Origin: Odontocerum albicorne | Taxonomy: Eukaryota > Arthropoda > Insecta > Trichoptera > Odontoceridae | Reading direction: 5' to 3' | DNA length: 64,000 nt | Assembly (NCBI GenBank): GCA_949825065.1 | Contig: OX463859.1 | Coordinates: forward strand, 9,457,850 to 9,521,849 | In this document: in pieces, positions 52,076-63,019 of the stretch | How positions within the stretch are numbered: the first letter of the stretch is position 1 | How the letters are laid out: each line of letters begins with the position of its first letter | Translations under genes and position numbers: made by a program | The notes under the pieces: model-generated | The model's database searches: none | The model's input: the letters and a program-made list of their open reading frames with translations, nothing else | What the model was told of the DNA's origin: nothing

Positions 52076-52475
52076 AGATCGAAAACCATTGTCATTTCTG
52101 CCTAACTTTAATGCTTCGTTCAATATTTGGTCCGAATTCAAAATAATATCACAAGCATGATATACTTTCGCAATTTAGTATTACATGCAAATCCGCACTA
52201 TACGAAACCGTACTATGTAAGGTGGTTATGCTGTTAATTAAGCTAGAAATTTTATTACCTCATGATTATATCTTGAAATATATTATTTATCTATATTATT
52301 GAAGTGGTAATGTTAATCTATCTATCATAAGTACATATCTCTAGATAAACTTTTCCATCTATTTTATACTGTTACTAGTTAAATTAATTAAAAAAATCAA
52401 TAATTGTCTTGTGTAACGCTGTTTTATAATAAATTATTAGCTATCGTTTAACATCGTCCTTGACTATCAAAGCAG
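52076..52475. other. Intergenic, nothing recognised
   Basis: Includes the inverted pogo-like motif at 52190-52222. AT-rich otherwise. Confidence 0.3.
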
Positions 52476-52479
52476 AAAG

Positions 52480-52560
52480 ATTCTGAACGATGGACTCGTT
52501 CCGCCATTGCCATGCTTCAGAAAACGATTTAAAAAACTCTTAATTTCAATCAGTAATGTA
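52480..52560 (+). mobile_element. LINE-J fragment
   Basis: GATGGACTCGTTCCGCCATT, GCCATGCTTCAGAAAACGAT, AAAAAACTCTTAATTTCAAT: codons of the 'LACFKKRLKKLLIS' end. Confidence 0.6.
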
Positions 52561-52574
52561 CATACTTATATATT

Positions 52575-52780
52575 ACATTCCATATTGCCAAATACCTATC
52601 GGTGTTGGTAGAGAAGATAGTGTGTCAGACTTACCTATCTCAACACACATTCTTCGTCTCTTCTACATCCATACATCCTCTCACACAACTCCGATGATTT
52701 TTTCAATATTTTTACGTTTCCTTCTTTCAAAATGTTCAACTTTAAGCCGATCATACTCTCGTTGGTTTTCTCTACCGCGT
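52575..52780 (-). mobile_element. LINE-R 3' end
   Basis: ACCTATCGGTGTTGGTAGAG, TGTGTCAGACTTACCTATC, CTCTTCTACATCCATACATC, TACGTTTCCTTCTTTCAAAA, 'CTCTACCGCGTTTC'. Directly joined to SINE-A. Confidence 0.7.
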
Positions 52781-53135
52781 TTCTTAGTTGATAAAACGCT
52801 TGTCTTCCCAATTTGGATGTTCATGGGCTTGATGTCCGTTGATACTCAAACTTGTTTTTTTTTTAAAGGGTTCCACTTTGGTTTTGATTTGAGACTTGTT
52901 GAACACATTTCTGATTAGTTGGAAGATATGCAACGTGGCAATTTTGAGACTTGTTTAACACATTTGAGACTTGTTTAACACATTTCCGATTAGTTGGAAG
53001 ATATGCAACATGGCAATTTTGAGACTTGTTTAACACATTTGAGACTTGTTCAACATATTTGAGACTTGTTTAACACATTTCTGATTAGTTGGAAGATATG
53101 CAATATGGCAATTAACCTGCCAGACTGTACCATAA
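52779..53135 (+). mobile_element. SINE-A with expanded internal repeats
   Basis: Head TTAGTTGATAAAACGCTTGT, degraded B-box side, linker CACTTTGGTTTTGATTTG. The body units GAGACTTGTT(T/G)AACACATTT and GATTAGTTGGAAGATATGCA are then multiplied in a mixed order (six and three copies) before the tail GGCAATTAACCTGCCAGACT. Ordinary copies have each once. Confidence 0.8.
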
Positions 53136-53139
53136 ACAG

Positions 53140-53535
53140 TGAAGTGCATGATTGCGCGGTAACGCACTGGACTTTCGTGCGGAAGATTATCGGTTCCAAC
53201 CCCGCACTGTGGTACTCTCGTCGAACGACACAATATTTTTTCCGCCTAGTATTCAGGGGTATAAGGATACCTATGACTTCGATCATATCTATTTTTAAAA
53301 AAAAAACATCGTCTCGCTTCAGGTGTGCCATCGGATCCGGTACACCGATGTGGCCGATAAGTTTTCTGGTGTGCAATAGTTCACTCACTTGAAGAGGAAA
53401 AAAAAAAAAGAAATAACGAAGTCTCCACGGCGCAGCTTCGCTCTCCAACTGAATTGACGTCGGAGTGGCGAAGGGATCCACGACTACGAGGTCCAGCAAC
53501 GACAACGATTTGAAACAACGACCAAGTACGAGTAA
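53140..53535 (+). mobile_element. SINE-B, most complete copy
   Basis: Head GATTGCGCGGTAACGCACTG, GGAAGATTATCGGTTCCAAC; TTTTTTCCGCCTAGTATTCA; GGTATAAGGATACCTATGAC; GTGTGCCATCGGATCCGGTA; CACCGATGTGGCCGATAAGT; CTCCAACTGAATTGACGTCG; GAGGTCCAGCAACGACAACG. About 395 bp, long for a SINE. Confidence 0.85.
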
Positions 53536-53924
53536 TACAATGCAATGAAAGTTGATACTTAGCATTCAATTCGTATTAATAATAATTGATTTCTTCTATG
53601 AATATCTTTTCTTAGAAAATTTCATGGTTATGCTCGTATTACCTTCTTTCGTTTGTACAGTATTGGCTGTTTTATTATTTCTTTTTTTTTTTGCTGCCTT
53701 CGTGATTAATGTCCAAGCGTTGGGTTTTTCCGCTTTTTATATATTAAAATATAATTTACATAGTACTACCTATCGATTATTGAAACTGTCATTGTTACTC
53801 ATGTTAGGTACGTGTATTTACTGGGAACGTGTGTATCAAAATGCTGGTTTTTTGAATGTCACTAATTTACCCTGGTTTTTTAACTAGAGTATGTTGTTTT
53901 ACCTTGTTTATAGGTAGAAATGAG
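53536..53924. other. T-rich stretch with an unsupported hydrophobic frame
   Basis: A 111-codon plus-strand frame (53552-53887) predicts three hydrophobic segments. T-rich codons give Phe/Leu/Ile automatically, there is no second copy and no family resemblance. I do not call it a gene. Confidence 0.3.
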
Positions 53925-54705
53925 AGCATTACGCAGTACATGGACTATGCGGACGTCAGTTATTTGGATGTTACAGAGGAACAGCTGGACAAATTACTGC
54001 GTCTTCAAAATATTTGTCTAAGATTTATTTTCAACCTACGAAAGTACGATCATATAACTTCATACCAGAAGGCAATGAACTGGTCGAATGCTAGAAATAG
54101 ACGCCAAATTCACACGCTGTCTTTATTGTATAATATCCTTAACTGTCCCGCCCCCCCCCCCCCCCCCCCTCTTATCTCGTCGAAAATTTTCAGCGTCTTT
54201 CCAATCATGGATTAACGCTACGCTCAAACAGTGATTGTTTATTGGCCTTTCTAGTTCACCGCTCCTCTTTTTTTACGTCGTCCTTTACTGTCCTTGCAGT
54301 GAGACTCTGGAATCAGTTACAAACCAATATAAGACTCGCTCCGTCCTTGGCATGCTTTAAGAAGCGACTAAAAAAACTCTTAATTTCTAGTCAGTAAAAT
54401 AACGTATTTCATTCCCGATTTTTCCTTTCCTCTCCACCATCCCTTCCTTTCCTTTTGATTGATGATATCTCACTTTATATGAAAAAAAAATGTTCGGGTG
54501 ATTGTCCGTCTTTGTGGGGTTCGTGGGCATATGCTCACGTATGTGTTTATGGATTTTGTGGGGATGGATAGTCATTTGAATGATTTATTCAACCATGTAA
54601 CTTGCTTCATTTACTTTTGTCTGGTTGATTGGAACAGATTGCCGCCTGGCAATAAACCCGCCAGATTGTATTTGCAATACATGTGCAAAAAAAACAATGA
54701 ATTAC
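53925..54705 (+). pseudogene. LINE-J, longest copy
   Basis: 'MDYADVSYLDVTEEQLDK', 'QNICLRFIFNLRKYDHITSY', 'HTLSLLYNILNC' then a run of 19 C, frameshift, and the 'SVFPIMD' block. It continues across stops to TAATTTCTAGTCAGTAAAAT and the 3' UTR, ending GGCAATAAACCCGCCAGATT. Together with 35800-36290 it defines the last ~230 residues of the LINE-J protein. Confidence 0.85.
54151..54169. repeat. Poly(C) run of 19
   Basis: Nineteen consecutive C inside the LINE-J coding remnant, replacing codons that other copies of this family would fill. Length may be uncertain in the assembly. Confidence 0.9.
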
Positions 54706-54714
54706 AGAATAAGT

Positions 54715-55005
54715 AAAGAAGACATTAAGAAAGAATGCAGATCAAATGAAGATGTAGTGCTTAAGGAATATTGAGATGGTTCGGACACGTGAAAAGAATA
54801 AATGATGAAAAATAATATTTAAAAGTATTACAGAAGGTATGTGATGTTTGGAAGACCTAAAAAATCGTGGCTTGACCAAATTAACGATATTTCGATACCG
54901 GTTGATTGAAAAGCCAAATCAGGACAGTTTTTATGAAGAGATTTATGGACGTAGTTGAACCCAAAAATGGATTCCAGAAAAAAATTAAGTGGAAATCTTT
55001 TCTCT
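54715..55005 (+). pseudogene. LINE C-terminal fragment
   Basis: 'GAATATTGAGATGGTTCGGA' (LRWFGH), 'TTTGGAAGACCTAAAAAATC' (GRPKKS), 'TGGCTTGACCAAATTAACGA' (WLDQIND) and 'GAAGAGATTTATGGACGTAG' (KRFMDV) in shifting frames. Related to but distinct from LINE-R. Confidence 0.6.
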
Positions 55006-55107
55006 AGTTTCAAGTTTCTCGTATAGATGTCGACGGGACGAAATGTTCGTTTGTTTCTTCATTCCAAACGTACTGAATGTATATTATTATAATATAAAAG
55101 ATGCATG

Positions 55108-55255
55108 GTCGCGCGGTAACGCACTGGACTTCCGTGCGGAAGGTCGTCGGCTCGAACCCCGCGCTGTGCTACTCCCCTCGAACGCTACAGGCACTTTTTC
55201 CGCCTAGTGTTCGAGAGTATAAGGATACCTATGACTTCGGTCATATATATTCTTA
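55108..55255 (+). mobile_element. SINE-B 5' half
   Basis: ATGGTCGCGCGGTAACGCAC, GGAAGGTCGTCGGCTCGAAC, TTTTTCCGCCTAGTGTTCGA, GTATAAGGATACCTATGACT. It stops inside the body where a palindrome begins. Confidence 0.85.
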
Positions 55256-55256
55256 A

Positions 55257-55294
<38 letters not shown>

Positions 55295-55314
55295 CTAAGA
55301 ATATATATGACCGA
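55237..55314. repeat. 78-bp palindrome with (TA)n centre
   Basis: Left arm TCGGTCATATATATTCTTA (55237-55255) and right arm at 55296-55314 are exact reverse complements; between them A5-(TA)n-T4C also pairs with one mismatch. The left arm is SINE-B sequence, so the right arm is an inverted copy of it. Confidence 0.95.
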
Positions 55315-55872
<558 letters not shown>

Positions 55873-55899
55873 TTGGTAGTTTTTTTTAGAACTCATTTG

Positions 55900-56140
55900 A
55901 TATATCCAAACCATCTCAAGTTGTTTTTCTTCCACTTATAACACTTGACTCGAACAGTTATTTCTCATACTGCCATTATTTACTCTATCATACACAGTAA
56001 TGCCAGATATTCTTCACAAATGACGCATTTATACCGTATTTATTTTGCTCCTATCACTCTGCCTTAATATTCACACTTCACTTCCATACATCAACGTGGG
56101 TACTAACACACCATTGTGTTATATCGTTTTACCACTACTA
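55900..56140 (-). mobile_element. LINE-R-related fragment
   Basis: TATATCCAAACCATCTCAAG, TTATTTACTCTATCATACAC, 'CACTTCCATACATCAACGTG', 'GGTACTAACACACCATTGTG'. Diverged from the main family. Confidence 0.6.
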
Positions 56141-56324
56141 AAGTGAAGGTTCAACTTGAAAATCTGACAACAAGACCGACAAGTCTTGTAAATAATGACC
56201 ACTCCGTCCAACCTTCATAACAACAGTGACCTGCCTCCGTCCATTGACGTCTTTCGCCCAGAAATTAGTCACGACTGCTTCTTTTTTCTCCTCTCATATC
56301 TCCCGATCTCCGTGGAACTGGGCT

Positions 56325-56480
56325 TTCAGGTTGGTGCTCTAGTATGCCTGGCCTGAAGGCGATGGTCCGAGGTTCGAATCTCCTTCACGTTTCTGATCCT
56401 CACGCTGCCCCGGGCAGCACGATTCGTCCCGTGCCCGCGTCCACGTCGTGATGGTCAGACTAGATTTGTGCTGTTTCACA
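56325..56480 (+). mobile_element. tRNA-like SINE, single copy
   Basis: TTGGTGCTCTAGTATGCCTG, GCCTGAAGGCGATGGTCCGA, then a good B box GGTTCGAATCTCC. The downstream unique region is GC-rich (CTGCCCCGGGCAGCACG). The spacing and the extra hairpin suggest a tRNA with a long variable arm as ancestor. No second copy in the window. Confidence 0.5.
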
Positions 56481-57335
56481 AAGGGTCCACTGTCCATCTT
56501 TCGTATTATTCTCTTATCTGTCTCCATTGGTCTACGAACATGTTTCTGGTAACATGTATTGTTCGACGGTCATTCGTGTCGGTTATATTAAAATATTTCA
56601 ATTCATTTGTTTATTTCAACGCTTTGGAATTGCTTTTGATGTTCTGGGGTTGAAAGAGTTGGCCATCAGTAAATTTCTGTTTCCAGGGGACACCCGACTG
56701 TGTTATGTTTTATTTCGATTTTTTGCTGTATAATTTATAGCTGTACTTATATCTATTTCGTATTGCTTCTTTAACACATGTCTACGTGGAGACTCTTTCG
56801 TTGCCCCCCAAATTGTTCTCCATTGCCCATTAAACGCTTATATGATAGACTCCGAGTAGGGGTAAGTAAATGCAAGGTGAACATGCAAAGATAGGGGGTC
56901 TCTTGAACGAAAGTAGCACTGAATGTGATATTTGAGGTATAGATAACTCACAACACATGCTATTTTTTCCGAACATCGGGACTGCATGCTCTAGGCAGAA
57001 CTTGATTGTTGCGAATGTTCGGGCGATCTCTGTTGCCTGACTGGTATAAAATAAATAGTACAAGAAACAACAGGAGAAGAACTGTTATATAGGTATAAAA
57101 CAAATATATTATATAAAAGTGATCACAAAGAATAATTAATATCAGTTTAAATAATGTGGAAGGAGTAAAAAAAAAATGTTCAAGTTGATAAACAGTGTAA
57201 CCGAGATGTAAAAATGTTAGAGGTGAAGAACATTACAGAAGGATAAAGTTAAAATAACCTCTGAAAGAGCTAAAAAGTAAACTAAATAGGGACTGTAAAG
57301 TAAAATATAAATTTTGTTAAACTGTCAGTTGTAGT
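56481..57335. other. Intergenic, nothing recognised
   Basis: Several short frames, none recognisable. Confidence 0.3.
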
Positions 57336-57340
57336 TAGTA

Positions 57341-58690
57341 CAGTATTGTGCGAATTAATGGAATAAAATATATTAAAATCATAAAAAACGTTTATTATTA
57401 ATATTTTGAGTCACAGATGACATACAATCATTAAATACATTTTATTTAATAGGATATATGTTCTCCTTTTGCTTTTATAACAGCTTGAACACGTTTGGGC
57501 ATGGAATCAATTAAATTTCGACAATTTTCTTTTATTTTGTCGTCCCGAAACCACACCAGAATTACAGCTTCTATCATCTTTCTCTCGGTGGTGCTGTCCA
57601 ATTTTCGTATCCTAGATTTACAAATCACCCACAAATGTTTTATTGGGTTAAGGGCAGATCAATTTCCAGGCCAATCTTAAAGAGTTATCTTTTTATCATT
57701 GAAATATTTAAGCATATTCTTCGATACGTGGCACGGAGCTACGTCCTGTTGAAATACAGCTTCACCATTTGGACAACATTTATTCAGTTCTGTACTCAAG
57801 TGCCGCTCTAATAGAGCTTTATACTTCAGGCTATTCATCATTCCTTCTATTGGTATCAAAGATCCAGTCGCCATACACGAAAAGCAGCCCCAGAACATCT
57901 GCACAGGATATTTCACCGTTTGGTCAATATGACCCGCAGTAAGGTTTTCATCCCCACTTTTTGTAACAAATTTCGTGGGATATCCCTGCGCGATAAAGTG
58001 GGTCTCATCTGAAAACAGCACCTTCCTCCAGTCTTCTGCAGGCCATTTGGCATGTCTTTTAGCCTTTGCTTGATCATACACGCCATCAGGAGTTGCTTCT
58101 TTCCGTGGTCGAATTGTTTTTCTTTCAGATTCAATAAGTCTTCTTCGTACAGTTGAGTCACAAATCATCACTCCAGTGGTAGCCAAGTCTAGTTGAAGTT
58201 CGTAACTTGGGGGTTTGGTTTACTATTTCTGATCAAAAACACTCCATCTCGGACAGTGGTCTTCCTTTTCTCCCACATTTCCCAACTCTCCTTGATTCAA
58301 CTGTCCCTGTTTCTCTTTTCTGCTTAATAATCTTGCTGACTTCTCTGTGACTCATAAAACATTCATTTGCAATATCTTCCTGAGTCATTGAAGTGTGTTC
58401 ACTTAATGTTATAATCTTTTCTCTTTTCCTCGGCGTGATATCCATGATGTAAACCTACTCAAAAATACTGTTTAATATGCAAGCAACTTCAAAATTATTC
58501 CTTCATTGAGAAAATGTAAAAAAACCAACCAAATATCCACCAACAAACACCAATATGAGCTCCCAAAGAATCAATGAAATATAGGTTATAATTTATGGCG
58601 CTAAAATACTGTCAAAATGAACATAACAGTGTTGCTATACGTAAAAAAATGAAAAAAATAATTTTTATTCTATTAATTCGCACACTACTG
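57341..58690 (-). mobile_element. Tc1-like element, full length, decayed
   Basis: 1350 bp with TA on both sides (57339-57340, 58691-58692). Inverted ends CAGTATTGTGCGAATTAATG and (reverse complement) CAGTAGTGTGCGAATTAATA differ at two of the first 20 bases and remain similar for about 30 bp. A single transposase region lies on the minus strand. Confidence 0.96.
57446..58445 (-). pseudogene. Tc1-type transposase, DD34E family, inactivated
   Basis: N-terminal paired-type helix-turn-helix ('RKREKIITLSEHTSMTQEDI', 'SHREVSKIIKQKRET'), GRPR-like 'GRKGRP', second domain ('DSTVRRRLIES'), then catalytic blocks 'VLFSDETHF' and 'FQQDVAPCH'. 35 residues after the second Asp, where Glu belongs in 'NPIENLW', this copy has Lys ('NPIKHLW'). 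Two in-frame stops flank 'DWPGN', and frameshifts lie near 58255 and 58185. About 330 codons originally. Confidence 0.95.
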
Positions 58691-58692
58691 TA

Positions 58693-59220
58693 AGTTGTGT
58701 ACATTCTGTCCTTTAGTTTTCATAAATAACTAGCAGTTCTCCTCTAAACCTGTACAACGATGTATTCTCTGTACAACGATGATTTCATCGGATACCCACA
58801 TCGGATGCCTGTTTGCTCAATCTCCATAGAAATAGTCGAACAAAATCCTCCTATTTAATATGTTGGGTCGCTCTATTTTCGTGGCACTTTAATTACATTT
58901 GCATTATTCATTGTAGTTTTTTGATCAAGATCTCCAAAATTCACGGTCCAGCATGCACAATCATATGTACCTACTGGGTGGATTTTTATGTATACATCGA
59001 GGGCCAAATAAATATTGTGTTAAGCGATTATATTCACTAAATTAGTAATAACTAATGTGTCAGTAGGGTCTTTTTGGCTTGAGACTAATGACGTTGTACT
59101 ATGTGAACTTTAATGAATGAGCTTCAAAGCGGAACAATAAGCAATGCTTTTCAACTTATGGCGCGGGCTCTTTGTGATGTGTGTAGTCAATATTTTCTTG
59201 GAGATAAAGATTATCTCCAG
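58693..59220. other. Intergenic, nothing recognised
   Basis: No assigned element or gene. Confidence 0.3.
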
Positions 59221-59225
59221 AATAT

Positions 59226-59545
59226 ATGATTCAATTTATGGCAATGTCACGTGGAGACAGGCTCTACACCATATGGCGAAGCCAGCATAGTAAATATTAT
59301 AAAAAAATGATAGACTGCGCTAGCTTGGGCGCTTATACCGCATGCAGGACACTGAATGTTTTTTTTAATAATCCGATGGGTTTAAGAAAAGTGGGGAAAC
59401 CAAAGATGATGGCTGAATGGTGTGACAGAACTGTGGCACTCTGGGTATAACCAATTGGAGAGGAGGTGCTGACAGACATATATTGCAGAGAATCCTGCAA
59501 ACAGCTAAGATCCTACCAGAGTTATAGGACTGAGGATGATTAGAT
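59226..59545 (+). pseudogene. RTE-type LINE C-terminal fragment
   Basis: 'KVGKPKMM' followed by frame-shifted 'TLGITNWRGGADRHI', 'LQTAKILPEL' and a stop: the GRP...W.D...DL..LG..NWR...D module of insect RTE proteins. A separate family from the one at 63020. Confidence 0.65.
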
Positions 59546-59884
59546 ATCCTTTCTTGTTTGTTTTACTCTTGCCAGAGTGGTCGTTGTTAAAATGAAGTTG
59601 TTGTTTTTTTTTTTTCATTTCTATCGTGCGATCTTCGGCTTCTCTGGAGCATTTTTGTGGTGAGTGATTCGTCTTTCTTGACTAGCTCTGTCTAACTTAT
59701 CGGAGATTTACCACGACCTACGTGCCATATATTTTTCCTTACACAACTAGTGTTTAACGAGATAATCAGTCATTCATATTATTCACACTCGTATAAGTAT
59801 AAATTAATTTGTTTTCTTTCTGAGGATCACCATGCTCATCTGTTATCCCTTTCCATTACAATATATAGTATGTTATATCTTACC
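59546..59884. other. Intergenic, nothing recognised
   Basis: T-run at 59605-59618; no gene. Confidence 0.3.
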
Positions 59885-60440
59885 TAATGTAGCGCCTCCT
59901 GAAATGAACATCCCGCGACTTTTTTCATATAGCAACTATTAGAAGGGTGTTCGGCCTCTTCCTTTTACAATTCACACTTTCCACTATAATTGGTTGCTTA
60001 TGTGTCTCTACCTGCTCTATGTGTCCAAGTATCGTAAGATTCTTCTTACAGACAGCACAGAAAAAGAAGTGTCTTAACCCGGATCTCTTCAATAATAGAT
60101 CGATTGATTCTTCTGGCAGTCCATGAAATACGTAAGAACCGCCTTCAACACCACACCTCAAAGGCATCAATTATTTCCCTGATGCATTCCTTGAGTATCC
60201 AGGTATCTGCACCTTATAAAAATGGAGAAGAGTCGTTCTATCCAGTTAACTTCCAGGCTTCCTTAGGATTGTGCGCATTATCTTCCCATAGCAGGAACTC
60301 ATGTCAGTGACCAAGGAGCCAAGGTAAACAAACTTCTGCTCCAAGTCATGTAGCTGATTATTTCTTGCTGTCGTATTTAAGCGGTCAATGATCGTGAGTT
60401 TTGATTTGCTCCTATTTATGTGCAGGCCGAGTATTTCAAT
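59885..60440 (-). pseudogene. LINE RT thumb-to-C-terminus fragment
   Basis: Minus-strand text in order: 'LGLHINRSKSKLTIIDRLNT' (post-YADD block), 'LEQKFVYLGSLVTDMSSC' (YLGS), then after a deletion 'KRSGLRHFFFCAVCKKNLTI', 'LGHIEQVE', 'VNCKRKRP'. The order K-S-K, YLGS, GH-..., KRxRGR is that of CR1/RTE-type LINE proteins. Stops and deletions present. Confidence 0.7.
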
Positions 60441-60954
60441 CTATTTTTTATGTATTTAGTCTTTAGAACGTCGTTTAGTATTAAAAAAATAACGCTAACA
60501 TAACTTAATAATGCATTTATTTCCAATTGAAATATTGGAAACACACATTCCGCTGACATCAATTAATAATTTACTGGTTGCAACCCGTGAAATATTCGCG
60601 GAAGTAAAACAAATTCTACATTTATGAAAATATATATATTCATAAATTTAGAATTTGTTTATATATATCATTTATACATCGTCCCCTTTTACACCGGTTC
60701 AAACATTGTTAGCTAGGTATTTAAAATTCGTTCAGTATAGTTTCCATCTTTTCATTTATCACGGACCCACCGAGCTTCAAATTTCGAATTACTTTCGGAG
60801 AGAATCCAAGTATTCCTCTCTTGCTCTCTTGTATTCAAAATTCAATTCTCGTATTCTTTCCTTGGCGAGTCTTCGTATGGGTTTTGGCCTATTTATACTA
60901 TGATATTATTTCTTTTTAGAATTGCAAACTACAGTGGGACTGAAAATTAATGTA
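60441..60954. other. Intergenic, nothing recognised
   Basis: 60605-60665 contains a short imperfect palindrome around ATTCTACATTTATGAAAATA / TATTCATAAATTTAGAAT. No gene. Confidence 0.3.
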
Positions 60955-61035
60955 TTTTTACTCACCCTGTCGTGTAGCTCATGACTGAGCATCGTGACAC
61001 CCATGATAGCCACCGACGACTCCTCTCCATCCATC
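60955..61035 (-). repeat. Copy of the 22438-22550 repeat
   Basis: CCCTGTCGTGTAGCTCATGA, CTGAGCATCGTGACACCCAT, GATAGCC, GACGACTCCTCTCCATCCAT. Single unit, no tandem duplication. Confidence 0.7.
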
Positions 61036-61069
61036 AATATTCTTATAAATACGTACGATAGTCATTATT

Positions 61070-61352
61070 TGTTCTACAGTCCACTAGATATGATGCTTTA
61101 CACTTTATATTTTCTACAGTCCACTAGATATGATGCTTTACACTTTATATTTTCTACAGTCCACTAGATATGATGCTTTACACTTTATATTTTCTACAGT
61201 CCACTAGATATGATGCTTTACACTTTATATTTTCTACAGTCCACTAGATATGATGATTTACACTTTATATTTTCTACAGTCCACTAGATATGATGCTTTA
61301 CACTTTATATTTTCTACAGTCCACTAGATATGATGATTTACACTTTATATTT
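61070..61352. repeat. 40-bp minisatellite, 7 copies
   Basis: CCACTAGATATGATG(C/A)TTTA begins at 61081, 61121, 61161, 61201, 61241, 61281 and 61321. Copies five and seven have GATTTA, the others GCTTTA; otherwise the copies look identical. Non-coding. Confidence 0.97.
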
Positions 61353-62090
61353 TTAATGACTTACTTCCATTACTTTCAACGTTATTTCGTTAAATTGACA
61401 TTGTCTAGACTAGGTGTTAATGATTTTACTCAGTTAGAATAATGTAAAATTTTGTCTACTTCTCTGGTAAGAACAATTTTAGATTACTATTTGGTAATAA
61501 GGTCATCCCACTATGATATTTATGTTAAAAAAATCTTCACATACAGCGAAATTAATTTGTAAACTATTAACTCCAGATTCCAATAACTGGGTTGGACTAT
61601 GATGTACCATTGAAAGTGATGAAGCTTACTACATTGTCATATAGAAGAAATATGTTTGACCTCACAACATTGTGTAAGATTGTCAGCTCGTATATCAATA
61701 GTCCGGAACTACCATATGTCAGCTTATCATTCTACACATTCCTTGTAGGACTCGAAAAAATATTTGTTCCATGGTGAAGTGATTGCAACTAATTATGTGT
61801 CCAACTTGCATAACAAGACTACATAGACTGGGTAATCAATATGGGCATTAAATGGATTTTTATATGATTTGGACTACTTACAGGAGTTAAGTGAAGAAAT
61901 TGTTCTTGCAGGGATAAATTGATTGAATTGTATGGATTTGTTTTGTTCCACTTGTAGTTTTTTTCCGATTATATAATATATATAGGTATAATACTGCTTA
62001 CGTGTATATAAATTCTATAATATATGTTGTTTTTTTTTTAATCTTTGTATCAAAAAAGTTAATTTACCTTTAAATAAAAAGTTCCGAAAA
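61353..62090. other. Intergenic, nothing recognised
   Basis: 61590-61790 has a plus-strand frame of 61 codons with no family resemblance. Rest is AT-rich. Confidence 0.3.
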
Positions 62091-62094
62091 TTCC

Positions 62095-62425
62095 GAAGTT
62101 TTCAAGATGTCAATATCCTAGACTTCGTTCAAAATGGAATTTTAAGATAGTTTGGCCACACTAATAGAATAAATTGCGGAAGAATTACGAATCAAATATA
62201 TATGTATGTGTCTGAGATTAATGTTAAGCAAGGAAGAGGTAGACCGAGGATGTTAAGCAAGGAAGAGTGGATGAAGATAGTTGAAGCAATTTTCACTGTC
62301 CGAAATTTAAAAAGTATGAGAAATATGAGAGCATGTAGTACTAGATATATGAATGTGGACGATACTAGAACTATCTTACATGAACAGAAGTGTGGAGATA
62401 TGTTCTTTATGGCTAATTTAAAAGG
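62095..62425 (+). pseudogene. LINE C-terminal fragment (family with NVD..RT end)
   Basis: 'TTTAAGATAGTTTGGCCACA' (LR.FGH), 'GRITNQIYMYVSEINVKQG', 'RGRPRMLSKEEWMKI', 'RNMRACSTRYMNVDDTRTI'. Parallels LINE-R in layout but has a different sequence. Frame mostly open for 87 codons with a small duplication (AAGCAAGGAAGAG twice). Confidence 0.7.
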
Positions 62426-63005
62426 GACATGGACTGTGTTTTTATTCAATGAAGAAAAAGTTTAAAAATCATTTGATAGTTTTGAAACCACAGTAACATA
62501 CTAGATACAAAGCGATATCAACAAAACACAACTGACCCAAATGTGAAATACGGCAGCAATTCCTCTGCGGTTTCCGAAAACATACATCAGACATAATCGC
62601 GTTCATGCAACAACTTGATGCACAGGAATTTTAGCCTTGACGTCCATAATGGTGAGCAGTGTCCACCTCCGAAGTTCTGCACTCTGACAATTGTCCCATT
62701 GAGGATGCCTTTTGCAGAGGAGTGTACTTGTCGAGTTGTGTGGCATACATCTGGATTGATTTACAGCTTCCTCGCTCTTGGGGCAGTGGCACGAGCCATT
62801 TGTAACACGTAATGTGGACCATCCTTTCAAAATATTACATCACTGCATTCTGGCGGCAGACTGTCTTTTGGTGAAACGTATTGTAAAATATATACGTGTA
62901 AGGAGGTCCGCATAGTCTTTTTTTTTTCAGTGAATTAAAGTAGATTAAGAGGTGCATTCTCTCTGATTAAGCTATTATGGCTTTAATGTATTATTGTCTT
63001 TTGGG
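62426..63005. other. Unassigned region
   Basis: 62600-62830 has overlapping open frames on both strands and a more balanced composition. I recognise no domain. T-run at 62920. Confidence 0.3.
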
Positions 63006-63019
63006 TGGATAACTGCAAT

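Noticed and set aside
53552..53887. 111-codon hydrophobic frame resembling a membrane protein
   Set aside because: T-rich codons produce Phe/Leu/Ile runs by composition; no motif, no homologue recognised, and it lies between a SINE and a LINE.
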